From: Crocinitomicaceae bacterium
Lineage (GTDB): Bacteria; Bacteroidota; Bacteroidia; Flavobacteriales_D; Crocinitomicaceae
Length of the DNA stretch: 64,000 bases
Direction of reading: 5' to 3'
Assembly: GCA_028689775.1 (NCBI GenBank)
Contig: JAQVCM010000008.1
Span: 62,001 to 126,000, forward strand
The notes under the pieces were generated by a model. That model did not search any database, was not told the origin of the DNA, and was given only the letters and a program-made list of their open reading frames with translations. This document shows positions 37,205 through 47,009 of this stretch, one piece after another. Each line of letters starts with the position of its first letter. Position 1 is the stretch's first letter. The position numbers and the translations under genes are program-made.

Positions 37205-38677
37205 ATGAAAATGAAAAGTTTGTCATTAATTACTATTATATTAGTATTCATACAATTAAGTCTGACTTCTGTTCTTTCACAGACTCAGTTAGAACTCGTT
37301 AAAAATGAAATTATTGGTGATTCTTACTTAAAAAATGCAAGCATTGGAATTCAAGTAATTGATCTTTCATCTGGACAAGTTTTGGTGCAAAATCAAGAAA
37401 AAACTTCGCTTTTACCTGCTTCCACAACAAAATTATTCGCGACTGCATCTGCATTCGAAATGGTGGGTGCAAATTATCAACCCAAGACAAGAATATATTA
37501 TCAAGGAGAACTTTCCACGGCAGGTGTTTTGAAAGGTGATTTGTGGATTCGAGGTGGCGGCGATGCTGCTTTGGGAAGTCGATATTATACCGACAATGAA
37601 TCTGAGTTTTTAGATCGCTGGGCAGATACTTTGTACAAATTGGGTTTACGAAAAGTGCAAGGTGCTGTTGTTGGTGACGGCTCCGAATTCGGATATGCAG
37701 GTGCACCAGACGGTTGGTCTTGGGGAGATATGGGGAATTATTACGGAGCCGGACCTTCGGGATTGGCGATTTATGATAACATGCTGAAGTATTATTTCAA
37801 AGTAAATACGGTGCTTGGAGCGGTTCCTGTTTTAACGAAAACTTTTCCTGAGGTTGAAGGGTTCCGTTTTTTCAACTATATTTCAGGAAGTAAAGCTGCT
37901 GGAGACAATTCCTACATTTATGGGGCACCTTATTCTTTAGATCGTTTTGGAACTGGATCTCTGCAAATGAATACCTCAATTACGGTGAAAGGTAGTATTC
38001 CAGATCCCGAACTTCAATTCGCGGTTGAGTTCACCAAAGCCTTGCAAAAAAGAGGTATTGAAATCAGTGAAAAAGCAAAAGGTGCGCGGTCGATGAGTTT
38101 AAGTGCTGCTTGGAAAAGATATGCAAGCAATCATCAATTGGTTTATACCAATATCGGAAGTTCTGTCAATACGGTTGCACATTGGACCAATCAAAAATCT
38201 GTCAATTTCTTTGCAGAACAATTGGTTTGCTTGATTGGTTACAACAAAAATGGAGATGGTTCTACTGAAAATGGCTTGCGTCAATTGAATCAGTATTGGA
38301 ATACTAGAATCAATACCAGTGGTTTGTATTTAAAAGATGGCAGCGGACTTTCAAGAAGCAATGGAATCAGTGCAGAACATTTCTGTGGCTTGCTGAATTA
38401 CATGAATCAGTCTAAAAACAAAGAGGTCTTTAGGTCCACTTTGCCAGTTGCAGGAATCTCAGGAACCTTGTCTGATGTTTGTCGAAATCAAGCTGCTCAA
38501 GGTCGTGTATTTGCCAAAAGCGGAACGATGTCGCGCATCAAATCGTATGCTGGTTATGTGGATACGAAATCAGGTAAGAAGTTCGCTTTTGCGATCATCT
38601 TCAACAATTACAATTGTTCTAATGCTTATTTGATGAAAAAGATCGAGAAGTTTATGAATACGATGGCAAATGAATAG
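37205..38677 (+). CDS. dacB: D-alanyl-D-alanine carboxypeptidase/endopeptidase (PBP4 type)
   Basis: A 490-residue periplasmic penicillin-binding protein of the S13 family that trims or cleaves peptidoglycan peptides. A signal peptide (MKMKSLSLITIILVFIQLSLTS) is followed by the SxxK motif in LLPASTTKLFATA, an SxN-type motif in SRSNGIS and a KSGTM motif (KTG box with Ser) near the C terminus. A large inserted domain between SxxK and SxN is as in E. coli PBP4. It stands alone, divergent from the exopolysaccharide operon. Confidence 0.92.
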   Translation: MKMKSLSLITIILVFIQLSLTSVLSQTQLELVKNEIIGDSYLKNASIGIQVIDLSSGQVLVQNQEKTSLLPASTTKLFATASAFEMVGANYQPKTRIYYQGELSTAGVLKGDLWIRGGGDAALGSRYYTDNESEFLDRWADTLYKLGLRKVQGAVVGDGSEFGYAGAPDGWSWGDMGNYYGAGPSGLAIYDNMLKYYFKVNTVLGAVPVLTKTFPEVEGFRFFNYISGSKAAGDNSYIYGAPYSLDRFGTGSLQMNTSITVKGSIPDPELQFAVEFTKALQKRGIEISEKAKGARSMSLSAAWKRYASNHQLVYTNIGSSVNTVAHWTNQKSVNFFAEQLVCLIGYNKNGDGSTENGLRQLNQYWNTRINTSGLYLKDGSGLSRSNGISAEHFCGLLNYMNQSKNKEVFRSTLPVAGISGTLSDVCRNQAAQGRVFAKSGTMSRIKSYAGYVDTKSGKKFAFAIIFNNYNCSNAYLMKKIEKFMNTMANE

Positions 38678-38683
38678 GTCTGT

Positions 38684-39337
38684 TTAAAATAAAACTTCGA
38701 TGTCTTTAATCAACTTGTCAACCTCTTTGGCACTTGTTCCATCATAATATCCCCGAATACGAAGCTTTTGGTCAACCAATACAAAGTTGTTGGTGTGAAT
38801 GAAATCACTTCCTGCATCGCCTAAGTTTTCTGCTTCAGCTGGTTTTAAGATGAAAAAAGATGTTCTTGCCAAACCATACAAATCTTCTTTGGTTCCAGTT
38901 AAGAAATACCATTGTTTAGGATCTGCTCCATGTCCGTCCGCATACGTTTTCATTTGCTTCACGTCATCTACATCGGGATCCACTGTAAAACTTAAAATTT
39001 TTAAATTTGGATTTCCTTTATACGCTTCTTGCACGCGCATCATTTGTTGATTCATTTTTGGACAAATCGTACCGCAGGTCGTAAAGAAATACTCAGCTAC
39101 AAAAACCTTTCCTTCCACATCTGCACGTGTAATCGTTTTATCTTCTTGATTTTGAAATTCAAATTCACCAATGGTGTGACCGTAGCCTTTTCTTAATAAA
39201 CTAGAATCAACCATTTCTGATTTTAAGTCTGTCGGATTATAAAAAGGAAGTCTTTTTTTATTGGAACTAGGAAGTAATACAAAATAACCGATGACGATGC
39301 CTACGATTACGATTACGGATGTAATGAAAATACGCAT
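38684..39337 (-). CDS. SCO1/SenC family copper chaperone-like protein
   Basis: A 217-residue membrane-anchored protein with one N-terminal helix (about 2-22) and a thioredoxin-like SCO domain. Copper-binding residues are seen: the CxxxC pair in TTCGTICPKMN and the distal histidine in DFIHTNNFVLVD. SCO proteins deliver copper to the CuA centre of cytochrome c oxidase or act in thiol-redox control. The gene stop is 6 bases from the convergent dacB stop. Confidence 0.93.
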   Translation of the reverse strand: MRIFITSVIVIVGIVIGYFVLLPSSNKKRLPFYNPTDLKSEMVDSSLLRKGYGHTIGEFEFQNQEDKTITRADVEGKVFVAEYFFTTCGTICPKMNQQMMRVQEAYKGNPNLKILSFTVDPDVDDVKQMKTYADGHGADPKQWYFLTGTKEDLYGLARTSFFILKPAEAENLGDAGSDFIHTNNFVLVDQKLRIRGYYDGTSAKEVDKLIKDIEVLF

Positions 39338-39423
39338 TTTTTTAGGTAAAATTAAGCAATTTTAGCGTTGCTTTGCGATTTTTATCGTTAAAGTATTAAG
39401 TACTTGAATCACTTTGTTATGCC

Positions 39424-39458
39424 AAAAAAAGACGATTCCATTTCCTGAAATCGTCTTT
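39424..39458. terminator. Intrinsic terminator between SCO and pepT genes
   Basis: AAAAAAAGACGATT and AAATCGTCTTTT form a stem around a ten-base loop, 22 bases after the pepT stop on the minus strand, with a T run on that strand. Confidence 0.8.
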
Positions 39459-39479
39459 TCATTACAAAGTAATAAATTA

Positions 39480-40727
39480 TCAAACCGTTCTCTGTTCCCA
39501 GATTTGTAACAACTCAACCAAAGTGTCAACTCCTTTTTGCATGTCTTGAACACTCACATATTCGTGCTTGGAGTGAATCGCCATTTCACCTGTAAAAATA
39601 TTTGGACAAGGTAAGCCCATAAACGATAAGCGAGAACCGTCTGTTCCTCCGCGAATGATCGTCGGCTTTGGTGTAATACCTGCTCTTTCCATCGCTTCAA
39701 TTGCATAATCAGTCACAAAAGGAACATCTTTGATGATTTCCTTCATGTTTCTATATTGTTCTTTTACTTCAGAAGTATAGGTTGCGCCAGGGAATTTGGC
39801 AATTGTATCCTGCATGATTGATTCCAATCTTTCTTCGTATTCTTTCAATTTAGAAGTCACGTGATCACGAATAATAAACGAAACGCTCGCCTCTTCTAAT
39901 CCACCAGAAATATTTGTCGGATGAATAAATCCTTCACGATCTGTCGTTGTTTCAGGAGACCAAGAATCAGTAGGTAAAGAACAAATAAATGCCGATGCAA
40001 TTTTCGCTGCGTGAACCATTTTACCTTTCGCATAACCTGGGTGCGCACTTACACCTGTAATGTGAAACGTCATAGCATCCGCCGAGAAAGATTCATCTTC
40101 GATAGCGCCTAATTCTCCACTATCCATCGTATACCCGTAATCCGCTTTCAGTTTTTCCATGTCCAATTCTTCTACACCGCGACCAACCTCTTCGTCTGGC
40201 GTAAATAAAATTCGAATATCTCCATGAATTACTTCAGGATGATTAACCATATAATGCGCAAAATCCATAATAATGGCAACACCTGCTTTGTCGTCAGCTC
40301 CTAAAAGCGTCAATCCACTTGCAGTTATGATGTCATCACCAATTTTTTCTTGTAAGTAACTGTGTCTTTCTTTGGTAATTATTTGTGTGGTGTCATCTGG
40401 TAAGGTAATCGGACTTCCGTCCCAGTTTCGGTGAACAATTGGTTTTACATTTGTACCAACGCAATCTGGCGCAGTATCCATGTGCGAACAAAGACAGATT
40501 GTTGGAACGTTTGATTTTGTTGAGTTGCTTGGAATCGTTGCGAAAACATATCCCCATTGGTCCATTTCAACATCTTTTAAACCCAATTCTAATAATTCAC
40601 TCACTAAAATTTTACCTAAATCTTTTTGCTTCATGGTAGAAGGAAAAGAAGTGGAGTTTGGATCAGAAGTAGTATCTACTTGTACGTATTTTAAAAATCG
40701 TTCTTCGACTGTGTATTTATAATTCAT
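39480..40727 (-). CDS. pepT: Peptidase T (tripeptide aminopeptidase)
   Basis: A 415-residue M20 metallopeptidase that removes N-terminal residues from tripeptides in the cytoplasm. Dinuclear zinc ligands appear in CLCSHMDTAPD, LLGADDKAGVA, LFTPDEEVGRG (catalytic Glu pair), YTMDSGELGAIEDE and HSKHEYVSVQ. Length matches PepT. A monocistronic unit on the minus strand with its own terminator; ndk upstream has a separate one. Confidence 0.95.
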   Translation of the reverse strand: MNYKYTVEERFLKYVQVDTTSDPNSTSFPSTMKQKDLGKILVSELLELGLKDVEMDQWGYVFATIPSNSTKSNVPTICLCSHMDTAPDCVGTNVKPIVHRNWDGSPITLPDDTTQIITKERHSYLQEKIGDDIITASGLTLLGADDKAGVAIIMDFAHYMVNHPEVIHGDIRILFTPDEEVGRGVEELDMEKLKADYGYTMDSGELGAIEDESFSADAMTFHITGVSAHPGYAKGKMVHAAKIASAFICSLPTDSWSPETTTDREGFIHPTNISGGLEEASVSFIIRDHVTSKLKEYEERLESIMQDTIAKFPGATYTSEVKEQYRNMKEIIKDVPFVTDYAIEAMERAGITPKPTIIRGGTDGSRLSFMGLPCPNIFTGEMAIHSKHEYVSVQDMQKGVDTLVELLQIWEQRTV

Positions 40728-40796
40728 GGTGTTGTTATTTGTGGCTAAAGGTACAAAATTGTGTGCGAACTGATATGCGAATCAAAAACTATCTCC

Positions 40797-40837
40797 AAAA
40801 AAAAGAGGCTTTTTCCATGCAGAAAAAGCCTCTTTTA
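40797..40837 (-). terminator. Intrinsic terminator after ndk
   Basis: AAAAGAGGCTTTTTC and AAAAAGCCTCTTTT pair around a short loop with a T run on the minus strand, 24 bases after the ndk stop. Confidence 0.85.
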
Positions 40838-40860
40838 AATGTGTTTAATTGCGTTGGCTA

Positions 40861-41280
40861 TTAAAACTCTTCTCTTCCTGCGAAGTGGAAAGCTCCTTCA
40901 ATTGCTGCATTTTCATCACTGTCTGAACCGTGAACTGCATTTTCGCCAATTGATTTCGCGTATCTTTTACGGATTGTACCTTCTGCAGCATCTGCTGGAT
41001 TCGTAGCACCGATTAATTTTCTAAAATCTTCAACAGCGTTGTCTTTTTCCAAGATTGCTGCAACGATTGGACCTCTTGACATGAATTCAACTAATTCACC
41101 GTAAAATGGTCTTTCAGCGTGAACTGCGTAAAAAGCTTTCGCATCAGCTACTGTTAATTGTGTTAATTTCAAAGAAACGATTCTAAATCCGCCTTCGTTA
41201 ATCATGTTTAAGATTCCACCAATGTGACCTGCCTCAACAGCGTCTGGCTTAATCATTGTAAATGTTCTGTTTGTTGCCAT
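40861..41280 (-). CDS. ndk: Nucleoside-diphosphate kinase
   Basis: A 139-residue enzyme balancing nucleoside triphosphate pools. It begins [18 protein letters not shown] with conserved RTFTMIKPD, has [15 protein letters not shown], and the phospho-accepting histidine in [13 protein letters not shown] chose the ATG at 41280, with the consensus promoter element 24 bases upstream at 41305-41312; the longer frame begins inside the promoter region. Ends with its own terminator. Confidence 0.97.
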   Translation of the reverse strand: MATNRTFTMIKPDAVEAGHIGGILNMINEGGFRIVSLKLTQLTVADAKAFYAVHAERPFYGELVEFMSRGPIVAAILEKDNAVEDFRKLIGATNPADAAEGTIRKRYAKSIGENAVHGSDSDENAAIEGAFHFAGREEF

Positions 41281-41304
41281 TTTTGTAATGTCTAAATTTG
41301 GGTG

Positions 41305-41312
41305 CAAAGATA
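41305..41312 (-). promoter_or_regulatory. Promoter -7 element of ndk
   Basis: TATCTTTG followed by C on the minus strand, a full TAnnTTTG match 24 bases before the ndk ATG. Confidence 0.65.
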
Positions 41313-41373
41313 GGGGAGAATTATGAGAAAAGTAGATTTCTCAATCAGCTTATTCATAAATAATAACATTTTT

Positions 41374-41817
41374 TTACTGGTTTGCTTTTCCCAATTTCTC
41401 TGCCACAAGTTTATCAATGGGAAAAGTCATCATTTCTTTCCTCAATTTTTCAATCGGAAACCAACGAAATTCTTCGCCGTCAGCTGTTAATGGTGAGTTG
41501 CTTGTTCTGTTTTTAATTGACTTATAATCAGCGCAATTTACTAAATAATAAAAGCTAATCAGTTGATAACTGTCATCAAATTTAGAAGTTTGAAGAAAGT
41601 CATTGACGTAGAACAATTCGCCAACTTCGATTTCCAGGTTTAGTTCTTCTCGAAATTCTCTTTTTAATCCGTCCGCCAAACCTTCGCCAAATTCCAAACC
41701 TCCGCCGGGAAATTTTGTGAAAGCAGTTTTAAAGCGATGTTCATCAGAGATTAAAACTTCCTGTTTGTCATTGATTAAGATTCCGTAAACCCGGATGTTG
41801 AATTTTGTAATGGCCAT
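41374..41817 (-). CDS. NUDIX hydrolase
   Basis: A 147-residue NUDIX protein with a complete box GGGLEFGEGLADGLKREFREE (core G x5 E x7 REFREE). NUDIX enzymes hydrolyse nucleoside diphosphates linked to another group; the substrate here is unknown. Its start codon shares one base with the stop of the MazG-like gene, so both are translated from one transcript. Together they may form a nucleotide-pool cleaning pair. Confidence 0.92.
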   Translation of the reverse strand: MAITKFNIRVYGILINDKQEVLISDEHRFKTAFTKFPGGGLEFGEGLADGLKREFREELNLEIEVGELFYVNDFLQTSKFDDSYQLISFYYLVNCADYKSIKNRTSNSPLTADGEEFRWFPIEKLRKEMMTFPIDKLVAEKLGKANQ

Positions 41818-42209
41818 TATTTGTCTAGAATAGCTTGAATGTTTGGTCTAAAATACAAATCTGACTTCAAAACCTTTCCATCTTCTCTGTAAATTGGTTT
41901 TCCATCTGCATCCAATTTACTCATATTAGATTGCTGAATTTCCAAAAAGACTTCCTCAATTTTACCCTGCATTCCGTGTTTTAAAATCGTACCGCACAAA
42001 ATGTACAGCATGTCGCCCAAAGCATCTGCTACTTCAACCAAATCGCCATTTTTAGCAGCTTCCAGATATTCTTCGTTCTCTTCTTTCATCAAATTGAAGC
42101 GCAATTCGATCTCTGCTTCAGAAAGCGCAACAGTTGGTTCATGCTGATTTTTGATTCCAAAAGCATCGTGGAATTTTTCTACGTGGGAAATCGTTTCTTG
42201 CAGTTTCAT
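41817..42209 (-). CDS. MazG-like / all-alpha NTP pyrophosphatase
   Basis: A 130-residue all-helical protein with the acidic motif of the MazG/dUTPase-2-like superfamily: LMKEENEEYLEAA and LVEVADALGDMLYILCG, the ExxE and ExxD magnesium-binding pairs. It probably hydrolyses nucleoside triphosphates to monophosphates. It precedes the NUDIX gene in a two-gene unit. It is shorter than E. coli MazG, as expected of single-domain members. Confidence 0.88.
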   Translation of the reverse strand: MKLQETISHVEKFHDAFGIKNQHEPTVALSEAEIELRFNLMKEENEEYLEAAKNGDLVEVADALGDMLYILCGTILKHGMQGKIEEVFLEIQQSNMSKLDADGKPIYREDGKVLKSDLYFRPNIQAILDK

Positions 42210-42243
42210 TTTTTAAGAGATTTAGATGGTGTGAAATTAAGTA

Positions 42244-44055
42244 TTAAAATGTGGTTTTTTTTGAGTTTTCCTTTTTTGCGCTTGAAAGCGGAATGATTAT
42301 CTGGATCACCGTTCCTTCGCCTTTTTTACTAGAGATTTCAATTTTTCCGTTTACGGCTTGGATTCTACTTTCGATCGTTGAAAGCCCGAAACCTTTCGCT
42401 GTTTTGTTCGTGTCAAACCCAAGTCCGTCGTCTATGTATTGAAAAATGTATTCATCGTCGTACGCATAGAATTCTACTAAAATGTGATTGGGTTTACCAT
42501 GCTTTAAGGCATTGTTGATCAACTCCAAGGAAGTCAGGTACATGTTTAATGACCAAGCTTCTTGTATGTGTTCTGGAAAGTCAAAAGCATAGAAATTGAT
42601 TTCACATGTTGTGCCTTTGTTCAAATTTTCTACTTCTGTCGCAATGCTTGAGACCAAAGCGCCATTTTCTAATTCACGAGGCATTATTTGGTGAGATATA
42701 TTGCGAATTTCTTCTGCGAAGTTTTTTAAGTTCAATTCAATTTCATCCATTTTTCTTATTTCCATGAGATGTGAAATATGAGCTAGTTTGGTCCCAAAAT
42801 TATCGTGCAATACATTCGAAATTTGCCTTCTTTCACGCGCTTGTGCAAGCACGATGGCAAGAATCGAGTTCTCTTTTTCTGCGATGATCGCATGGGTTAA
42901 GATGTTATTCTTTTTAAATGTTTCAATATAGTCTTTGGCCAAGAGACTTCCAAAAAGAACAACTTCGTACATGTTAATAAGGACGAGCCAGTCGATGTGT
43001 ATGTCATTTTTAAAAAGAATGAAAGATTTCAAAATGAATGTAATCGCCCAGACAAGATGAGGTAGAAATGATAATAAAATGTAGATTGATTTAATTTTAT
43101 CAATCTTAAAATGTGCGAAGGTCGCCCAGAGTAAAGCAATTATAATCGCTAAAAAAATCAGATAACCAATCGTTGTGAGTGTCTTGATACTAGAAAGTGC
43201 ATCGAGTTTTAAAAGGAGAATTGAAATGAATACGATGACAATGTTAATGCTATTTAGAACTAAAATAAACCAGTATTTTCGATTTTGTGACTGCTTTAGG
43301 TTCAGAAATTCAGTAAAAAAAAGACTTAAGCCAATGAAGCTTAGACTTGCTGAATAAATTCTCCATTCGCTAAAATGTAGATATGATTGATACATGTAAT
43401 ATTTTGCAAATCCGGTAGTTACCAAGATGTAAATAATGGTTACAGAAGCATATAGGAGGTAGTAAAAGTAGAGTTTTTTAAAGCTTACAAAGTATAAAAT
43501 GCCGATAAAAGCTATTAATAATAAAATTATTCCAGCTAGGAATGAAATCAGTACCATTTTATGATGTGATTTTCTTTTCAGAATTTTTTGTTCATCAAGA
43601 TGAAATGAAAAATCAAAAAACGAGATTGTTTTTTTAAGTTTGATGTAGAAGAATTTCTTTTCATGCGCATCTATTCTAATTTCAAAAGATTGATTGAGTA
43701 GAAATGGGCTAACAAACTCCGTCCGATCACCCAAAAATTGAGTTGGATCTTGAGATATAAGTTGTAGGCTATCAATGTGATTGTTGTCAAAACAGAGGTG
43801 AATTGTTCGGCTTGTTGTTCCGGTGTTTTCGAGTTCAAAACTGCACCAAATCGTTGCATTTTTATTATATCCTATGTTTATATTTTCGTTTTCGACAAAT
43901 TTTGTAAACTTTTGCTTTTGAATATGATCTAGATTCCAAGTTGATTGCTGATCAACCGCATATTTGGCAATGCATGCAATTGAATCTGTTTCTTTTGCAA
44001 AGGAAAGGATTGAAAAAACGAGAAAACTAAAGATGCAAATTATTCTCATAAGCAT
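42244..44055 (-). CDS. 7TM-domain sensor histidine kinase
   Basis: A 603-residue sensor. Signal peptide (about 1-22), a periplasmic 7TMR-DISM extracellular-type domain to about 165, and seven transmembrane helices to about 385. Then a HisKA_3 dimerisation domain with RRQISNVLHDNFGTKLAHI (phospho-accepting His) and an HATPase with LINNALKHGKPN (N box) and IDDGLGFD (G box). The gene overlaps the upstream response regulator by 29 bases. The architecture is common in Bacteroidota for sensing extracellular carbohydrates or surface signals. The ligand is unknown. Confidence 0.92.
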   Translation of the reverse strand: MLMRIICIFSFLVFSILSFAKETDSIACIAKYAVDQQSTWNLDHIQKQKFTKFVENENINIGYNKNATIWCSFELENTGTTSRTIHLCFDNNHIDSLQLISQDPTQFLGDRTEFVSPFLLNQSFEIRIDAHEKKFFYIKLKKTISFFDFSFHLDEQKILKRKSHHKMVLISFLAGIILLLIAFIGILYFVSFKKLYFYYLLYASVTIIYILVTTGFAKYYMYQSYLHFSEWRIYSASLSFIGLSLFFTEFLNLKQSQNRKYWFILVLNSINIVIVFISILLLKLDALSSIKTLTTIGYLIFLAIIIALLWATFAHFKIDKIKSIYILLSFLPHLVWAITFILKSFILFKNDIHIDWLVLINMYEVVLFGSLLAKDYIETFKKNNILTHAIIAEKENSILAIVLAQARERRQISNVLHDNFGTKLAHISHLMEIRKMDEIELNLKNFAEEIRNISHQIMPRELENGALVSSIATEVENLNKGTTCEINFYAFDFPEHIQEAWSLNMYLTSLELINNALKHGKPNHILVEFYAYDDEYIFQYIDDGLGFDTNKTAKGFGLSTIESRIQAVNGKIEISSKKGEGTVIQIIIPLSSAKKENSKKTTF

Positions 44056-44665
44056 ATTGAATTAAAGAACCACTGTTGGTGATTTCTAGTTTCCGATTGA
44101 TGTTTTTTCGGTGTGTATCAACAGTTAATTTGCTAATGTACAGTATTTCAGCAATTTCTTTACTGGTTTTCCCTTTGGTAATCCATTTAATAATTTCTTT
44201 TTCTTGTTTTGATAATTTGAATTTATTAGCAAAGATTTTATCTATTTTCTCAAATTCTGTGTTCTTTACAAAGTTTTCAGCATTGCACTGAAATTCAAAT
44301 GTGTCGCTTTCGATTGCACGAATTAATTCCGTGGAAGTACTTTCTTTCTTAAGAAATCCAGCGAGTTTCATTTTGATTGCTTTCTGAATTAAGTACGACT
44401 GATTATATGCTGAAAAAATGAAGATTCTGGTATTTTCCAAGTGCTTTTGGTTTTCCTCGATCAATACGAAACCATCTTTGTCGTCAATATTTAAATCACA
44501 AATGAAAACATCTACTTTTTGTTCTCTCAAAAATTGCGTACAATCTTCGGAAGAATGAACTATAAATACTTCATAGTTTAAATTTGAATTTCGCAACATA
44601 TCAGCAACACCGTCGCACAGAAGTACGTGATCATCGCAAATTAAGATTGTTTTTGTATCAGACAT
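44027..44665 (-). CDS. LuxR/NarL-type response regulator
   Basis: A 212-residue regulator with a receiver domain (ILICDDHVLLCDG; phospho-acceptor D57 in FICDLNIDDKDG) and a C-terminal LuxR helix-turn-helix (LSKQEKEIIKWITKG ... IAEILYISKLTVDTHRKNINRKL). It is the cognate partner of the overlapping 7TM histidine kinase. Unusually the regulator gene comes first and the kinase start lies within it. Target genes are not visible nearby. Confidence 0.94.
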   Translation of the reverse strand: MSDTKTILICDDHVLLCDGVADMLRNSNLNYEVFIVHSSEDCTQFLREQKVDVFICDLNIDDKDGFVLIEENQKHLENTRIFIFSAYNQSYLIQKAIKMKLAGFLKKESTSTELIRAIESDTFEFQCNAENFVKNTEFEKIDKIFANKFKLSKQEKEIIKWITKGKTSKEIAEILYISKLTVDTHRKNINRKLEITNSGSLIQYAYENNLHL

Positions 44666-44944
44666 ACATTTTTCTTAATCTGCTAATGTATTGAATTATT
44701 TGCTTTTTTTTGAAATTAAACTAGAAATTTTAGCGTGCTTGTGAAATGAAATTTATCAACAAATTAAGTTTGATGATAATCAGTGAATAGGGTTAAGGAC
44801 GATTTTTCAATGTATATAATCAGAAAGAAATTCCTTAAATTCTTTTGATTTTTTGATAAGAATTTTTCATTTAAAAAAGTCCAATTACATAATCATTTCT
44901 GACTTTTAGAATGTAAGTGTGTTCTCTTCCTAGCCAGTTTTTTT

Positions 44945-45439
44945 TTAAAATTTGTATGCTAAACCAATTGAATTAAAGAGATATAAATCTAATGCAAAGT
45001 TGGAATGAACATGATAGCCAGTGGATAAGATGAATCTATCAAAAAGGTGAATATCTAGTCCAAGCGCTCCTCCAAAATCAAGTAATTTGTCTCTTGATGA
45101 ATTGTCATCATAAGCTTCATAGAATCCTAGTCCTACTATTGGGGTTAAATACAACTGAAATCTTTTCGTTGCCTTAGTTGTTAATTTGCAGCTTAAAAGC
45201 AGATGTTTTGAACCTTCTTTGGAAGTCATTCCTGATACTTTCATCCGCATGTATTCCAAGGAAAATCCAATTCTAGGTTGAGCTCTATACGTATATTTGA
45301 ACGACTTGGAATGACCGATGTCCAACGCTACGCCGAGTTCCAATCCGAAGACATGTTGTTTGAAAGTAGAATAATCGATTTCTTGTCCATGGATTATCTT
45401 TGCAAAAATCAAGAACGTTAAAAGCACGAATGTTTTCAT
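44945..45439 (-). CDS. Outer-membrane beta-barrel-like secreted protein
   Basis: A 164-residue protein with a signal peptide (MKTFVLLTFLIFAKIIHGQ) and alternating beta strands ending in an aromatic residue (NSIGLAYKF), as in small outer-membrane barrels. No further motif is recognised. I chose the ATG at 45439, 10 bases after the stop of the upstream lipoprotein gene, because the signal peptide then starts cleanly; the longer frame begins inside that gene. The pair probably forms one transcription unit. Confidence 0.7.
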   Translation of the reverse strand: MKTFVLLTFLIFAKIIHGQEIDYSTFKQHVFGLELGVALDIGHSKSFKYTYRAQPRIGFSLEYMRMKVSGMTSKEGSKHLLLSCKLTTKATKRFQLYLTPIVGLGFYEAYDDNSSRDKLLDFGGALGLDIHLFDRFILSTGYHVHSNFALDLYLFNSIGLAYKF

Positions 45440-45449
45440 AGCTGGATTT

Positions 45450-45968
45450 TTAGTATATTTTTTTACCTCCAATTTTTACCCCTTGCTTTGATATTGAGTT
45501 TGGCAGGATTGACGTTGTTGTGATTCCACTTTTATGTAGGTTTTCATTCACAAAACGAACGATTGCAGTATCTGCTGGACTTAAATTTCTCGGATTTTTA
45601 TACTTTGCTGCGTATCCATAAACTATAATTTCCACTGTAATTTTCTTACTTGTTTGATACGTTTTTGTTACCTGAAAAGTGGGCTCTATCAATAAGTCAG
45701 AATTACTACTAGTAATCGCTTGCGCAAGTGCAAGTTGTTTAAAGTATTGTTCGTTCATCGCGTATGTAAGCAAGCCGGTCGCAGTTCCCGTAACACGTTT
45801 TGTAAGATCAACTTCCATGTCCATAATTACTGGATAAGTCAAAGTTGGATTTTGTTGAATTTTATCCGTTCTGTTGTCGCGAGTTACCATTTTTTCTAGA
45901 GAGCATGACCCAATCGTTAAACTGGTTGCTGCGAGAAGTAAAATTGCTGAAATGGATTTCTTTTTCAT
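45450..45968 (-). CDS. Hypothetical lipoprotein
   Basis: A 172-residue protein with a lipoprotein signal (MKKKSISAILLLAATSLTIGSC). The mature part has a mixed alpha-beta look with a conserved-looking MDMEVDLTKRVTGTATG segment and no catalytic motif I recognise. It is followed after 10 bases by a barrel-like outer-membrane protein, suggesting a joint role in the outer membrane. Function unknown. Confidence 0.7.
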   Translation of the reverse strand: MKKKSISAILLLAATSLTIGSCSLEKMVTRDNRTDKIQQNPTLTYPVIMDMEVDLTKRVTGTATGLLTYAMNEQYFKQLALAQAITSSNSDLLIEPTFQVTKTYQTSKKITVEIIVYGYAAKYKNPRNLSPADTAIVRFVNENLHKSGITTTSILPNSISKQGVKIGGKKIY

Positions 45969-46180
45969 AATTTAAGTAGTTAATTGTTTCCAAAGTGGAA
46001 GCAATAATTTATACTCAAAAGTATCGAAACATTCAGTGTGAAAAATACCGATAATTGGGTATTTTTTTGGGCTAGTAGAAATAAGTTGAGTCAATTTACA
46101 GAATACATATTCGGTAAATAATATTCTTTTTTGAAAACAAAAATGTATTTTCTTGAAAGATCATAGATCTTCTTAAAATC

Positions 46181-46209
46181 AAAAAAGGGACTGTCGCAAT
46201 GACAATCCC
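46181..46209 (-). terminator. Intrinsic terminator after the rpsF-rpsR-rplI operon
   Basis: GGGATTGTC and GACAGTCCC on the minus strand pair (with two mismatched or wobble positions) around ATTGC and are followed by six T. Confidence 0.8.
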
Positions 46210-46238
46210 TTCGTGTATTTTTAGTATTGGGGAATAAA

Positions 46239-46685
46239 TTATTCTCCGATAACTTCAAATGAGAAAGTTGGTTTAACACCTTTGTGTAAGTTAGCTTCTG
46301 CTTCGAAAGTTCCAACCTCACGGATTGGTTCGTCTTTGATTCTCAAAGATCTTCTATCGATTTCAAAACCAGCTGCACGAAGTGCGTCAACCAATTGAAC
46401 TGTATTAATAGATCCAAAAATCTTACCGTTTTCACCAACTTTCGCAGTGATAGAAACTTTGGACTCAACCAATTGAGCAGCAAGTGCTTCAGCTTCAGCA
46501 GTAATTTTTGTTTCTTTGTGAGCTCTTTGTTTCATTGTTTCAGCGTGTGCTTTCTTATTAGAAGGCGTTGCTAAAACTGCGTATCCTTGAGGGATCAAAA
46601 AGTTGCGTCCGTAACCGTTTTTTACAAGAACAGTTTCGTCTTTATAACCCAACTTATCCACGTTTTTCTTTAAGATAATTTCCAT
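46239..46685 (-). CDS. rplI: 50S ribosomal protein L9
   Basis: A 148-residue L9 (MEIILKKNVDKLGYKDETVLVKNGYGRNFLIPQGYA) with the N-terminal globular domain, long connecting helix and C-terminal domain (KIFGSINTVQLVDALRAAG). It binds 23S rRNA at the base of the L1 stalk. Last gene of the rpsF-rpsR-rplI operon. Confidence 0.97.
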   Translation of the reverse strand: MEIILKKNVDKLGYKDETVLVKNGYGRNFLIPQGYAVLATPSNKKAHAETMKQRAHKETKITAEAEALAAQLVESKVSITAKVGENGKIFGSINTVQLVDALRAAGFEIDRRSLRIKDEPIREVGTFEAEANLHKGVKPTFSFEVIGE

Positions 46686-46718
46686 TGTACTTTAAGTTTT
46701 ATTTGTTTGACAAGTGGC

Positions 46719-46982
46719 TTATTTCAACATATCTGCAACGTATGGCAAAATTGCCAAGTGACGTGCTCTTTTGATAGCCTTATTAACTCTTGTTTGGTAT
46801 TTCTGAGAAGTACCAGTGATACGACGAGGAAGAATTTTTCCTTGTTCGTTGATCAATTTCAATAAAAAGCTCGGATCTTTATGATCGATGAATTTAATTC
46901 CACTTTTCTTGAAACGACAGTACTTTTGTTTTTTAATGTCGATGTTAATCGGCGTTAAATAGCGAATATCATTTTGTGCCAT
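46719..46982 (-). CDS. rpsR: 30S ribosomal protein S18
   Basis: An 87-residue S18 with [53 protein letters not shown] and [14 protein letters not shown]; it pairs with S6 on the small subunit. Middle gene of the rpsF-rpsR-rplI operon, 33 bases before rplI. Confidence 0.97.
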   Translation of the reverse strand: MAQNDIRYLTPINIDIKKQKYCRFKKSGIKFIDHKDPSFLLKLINEQGKILPRRITGTSQKYQTRVNKAIKRARHLAILPYVADMLK

Positions 46983-47009
46983 TTTAATTCAATTTTTAGT
47001 GTTAAACAA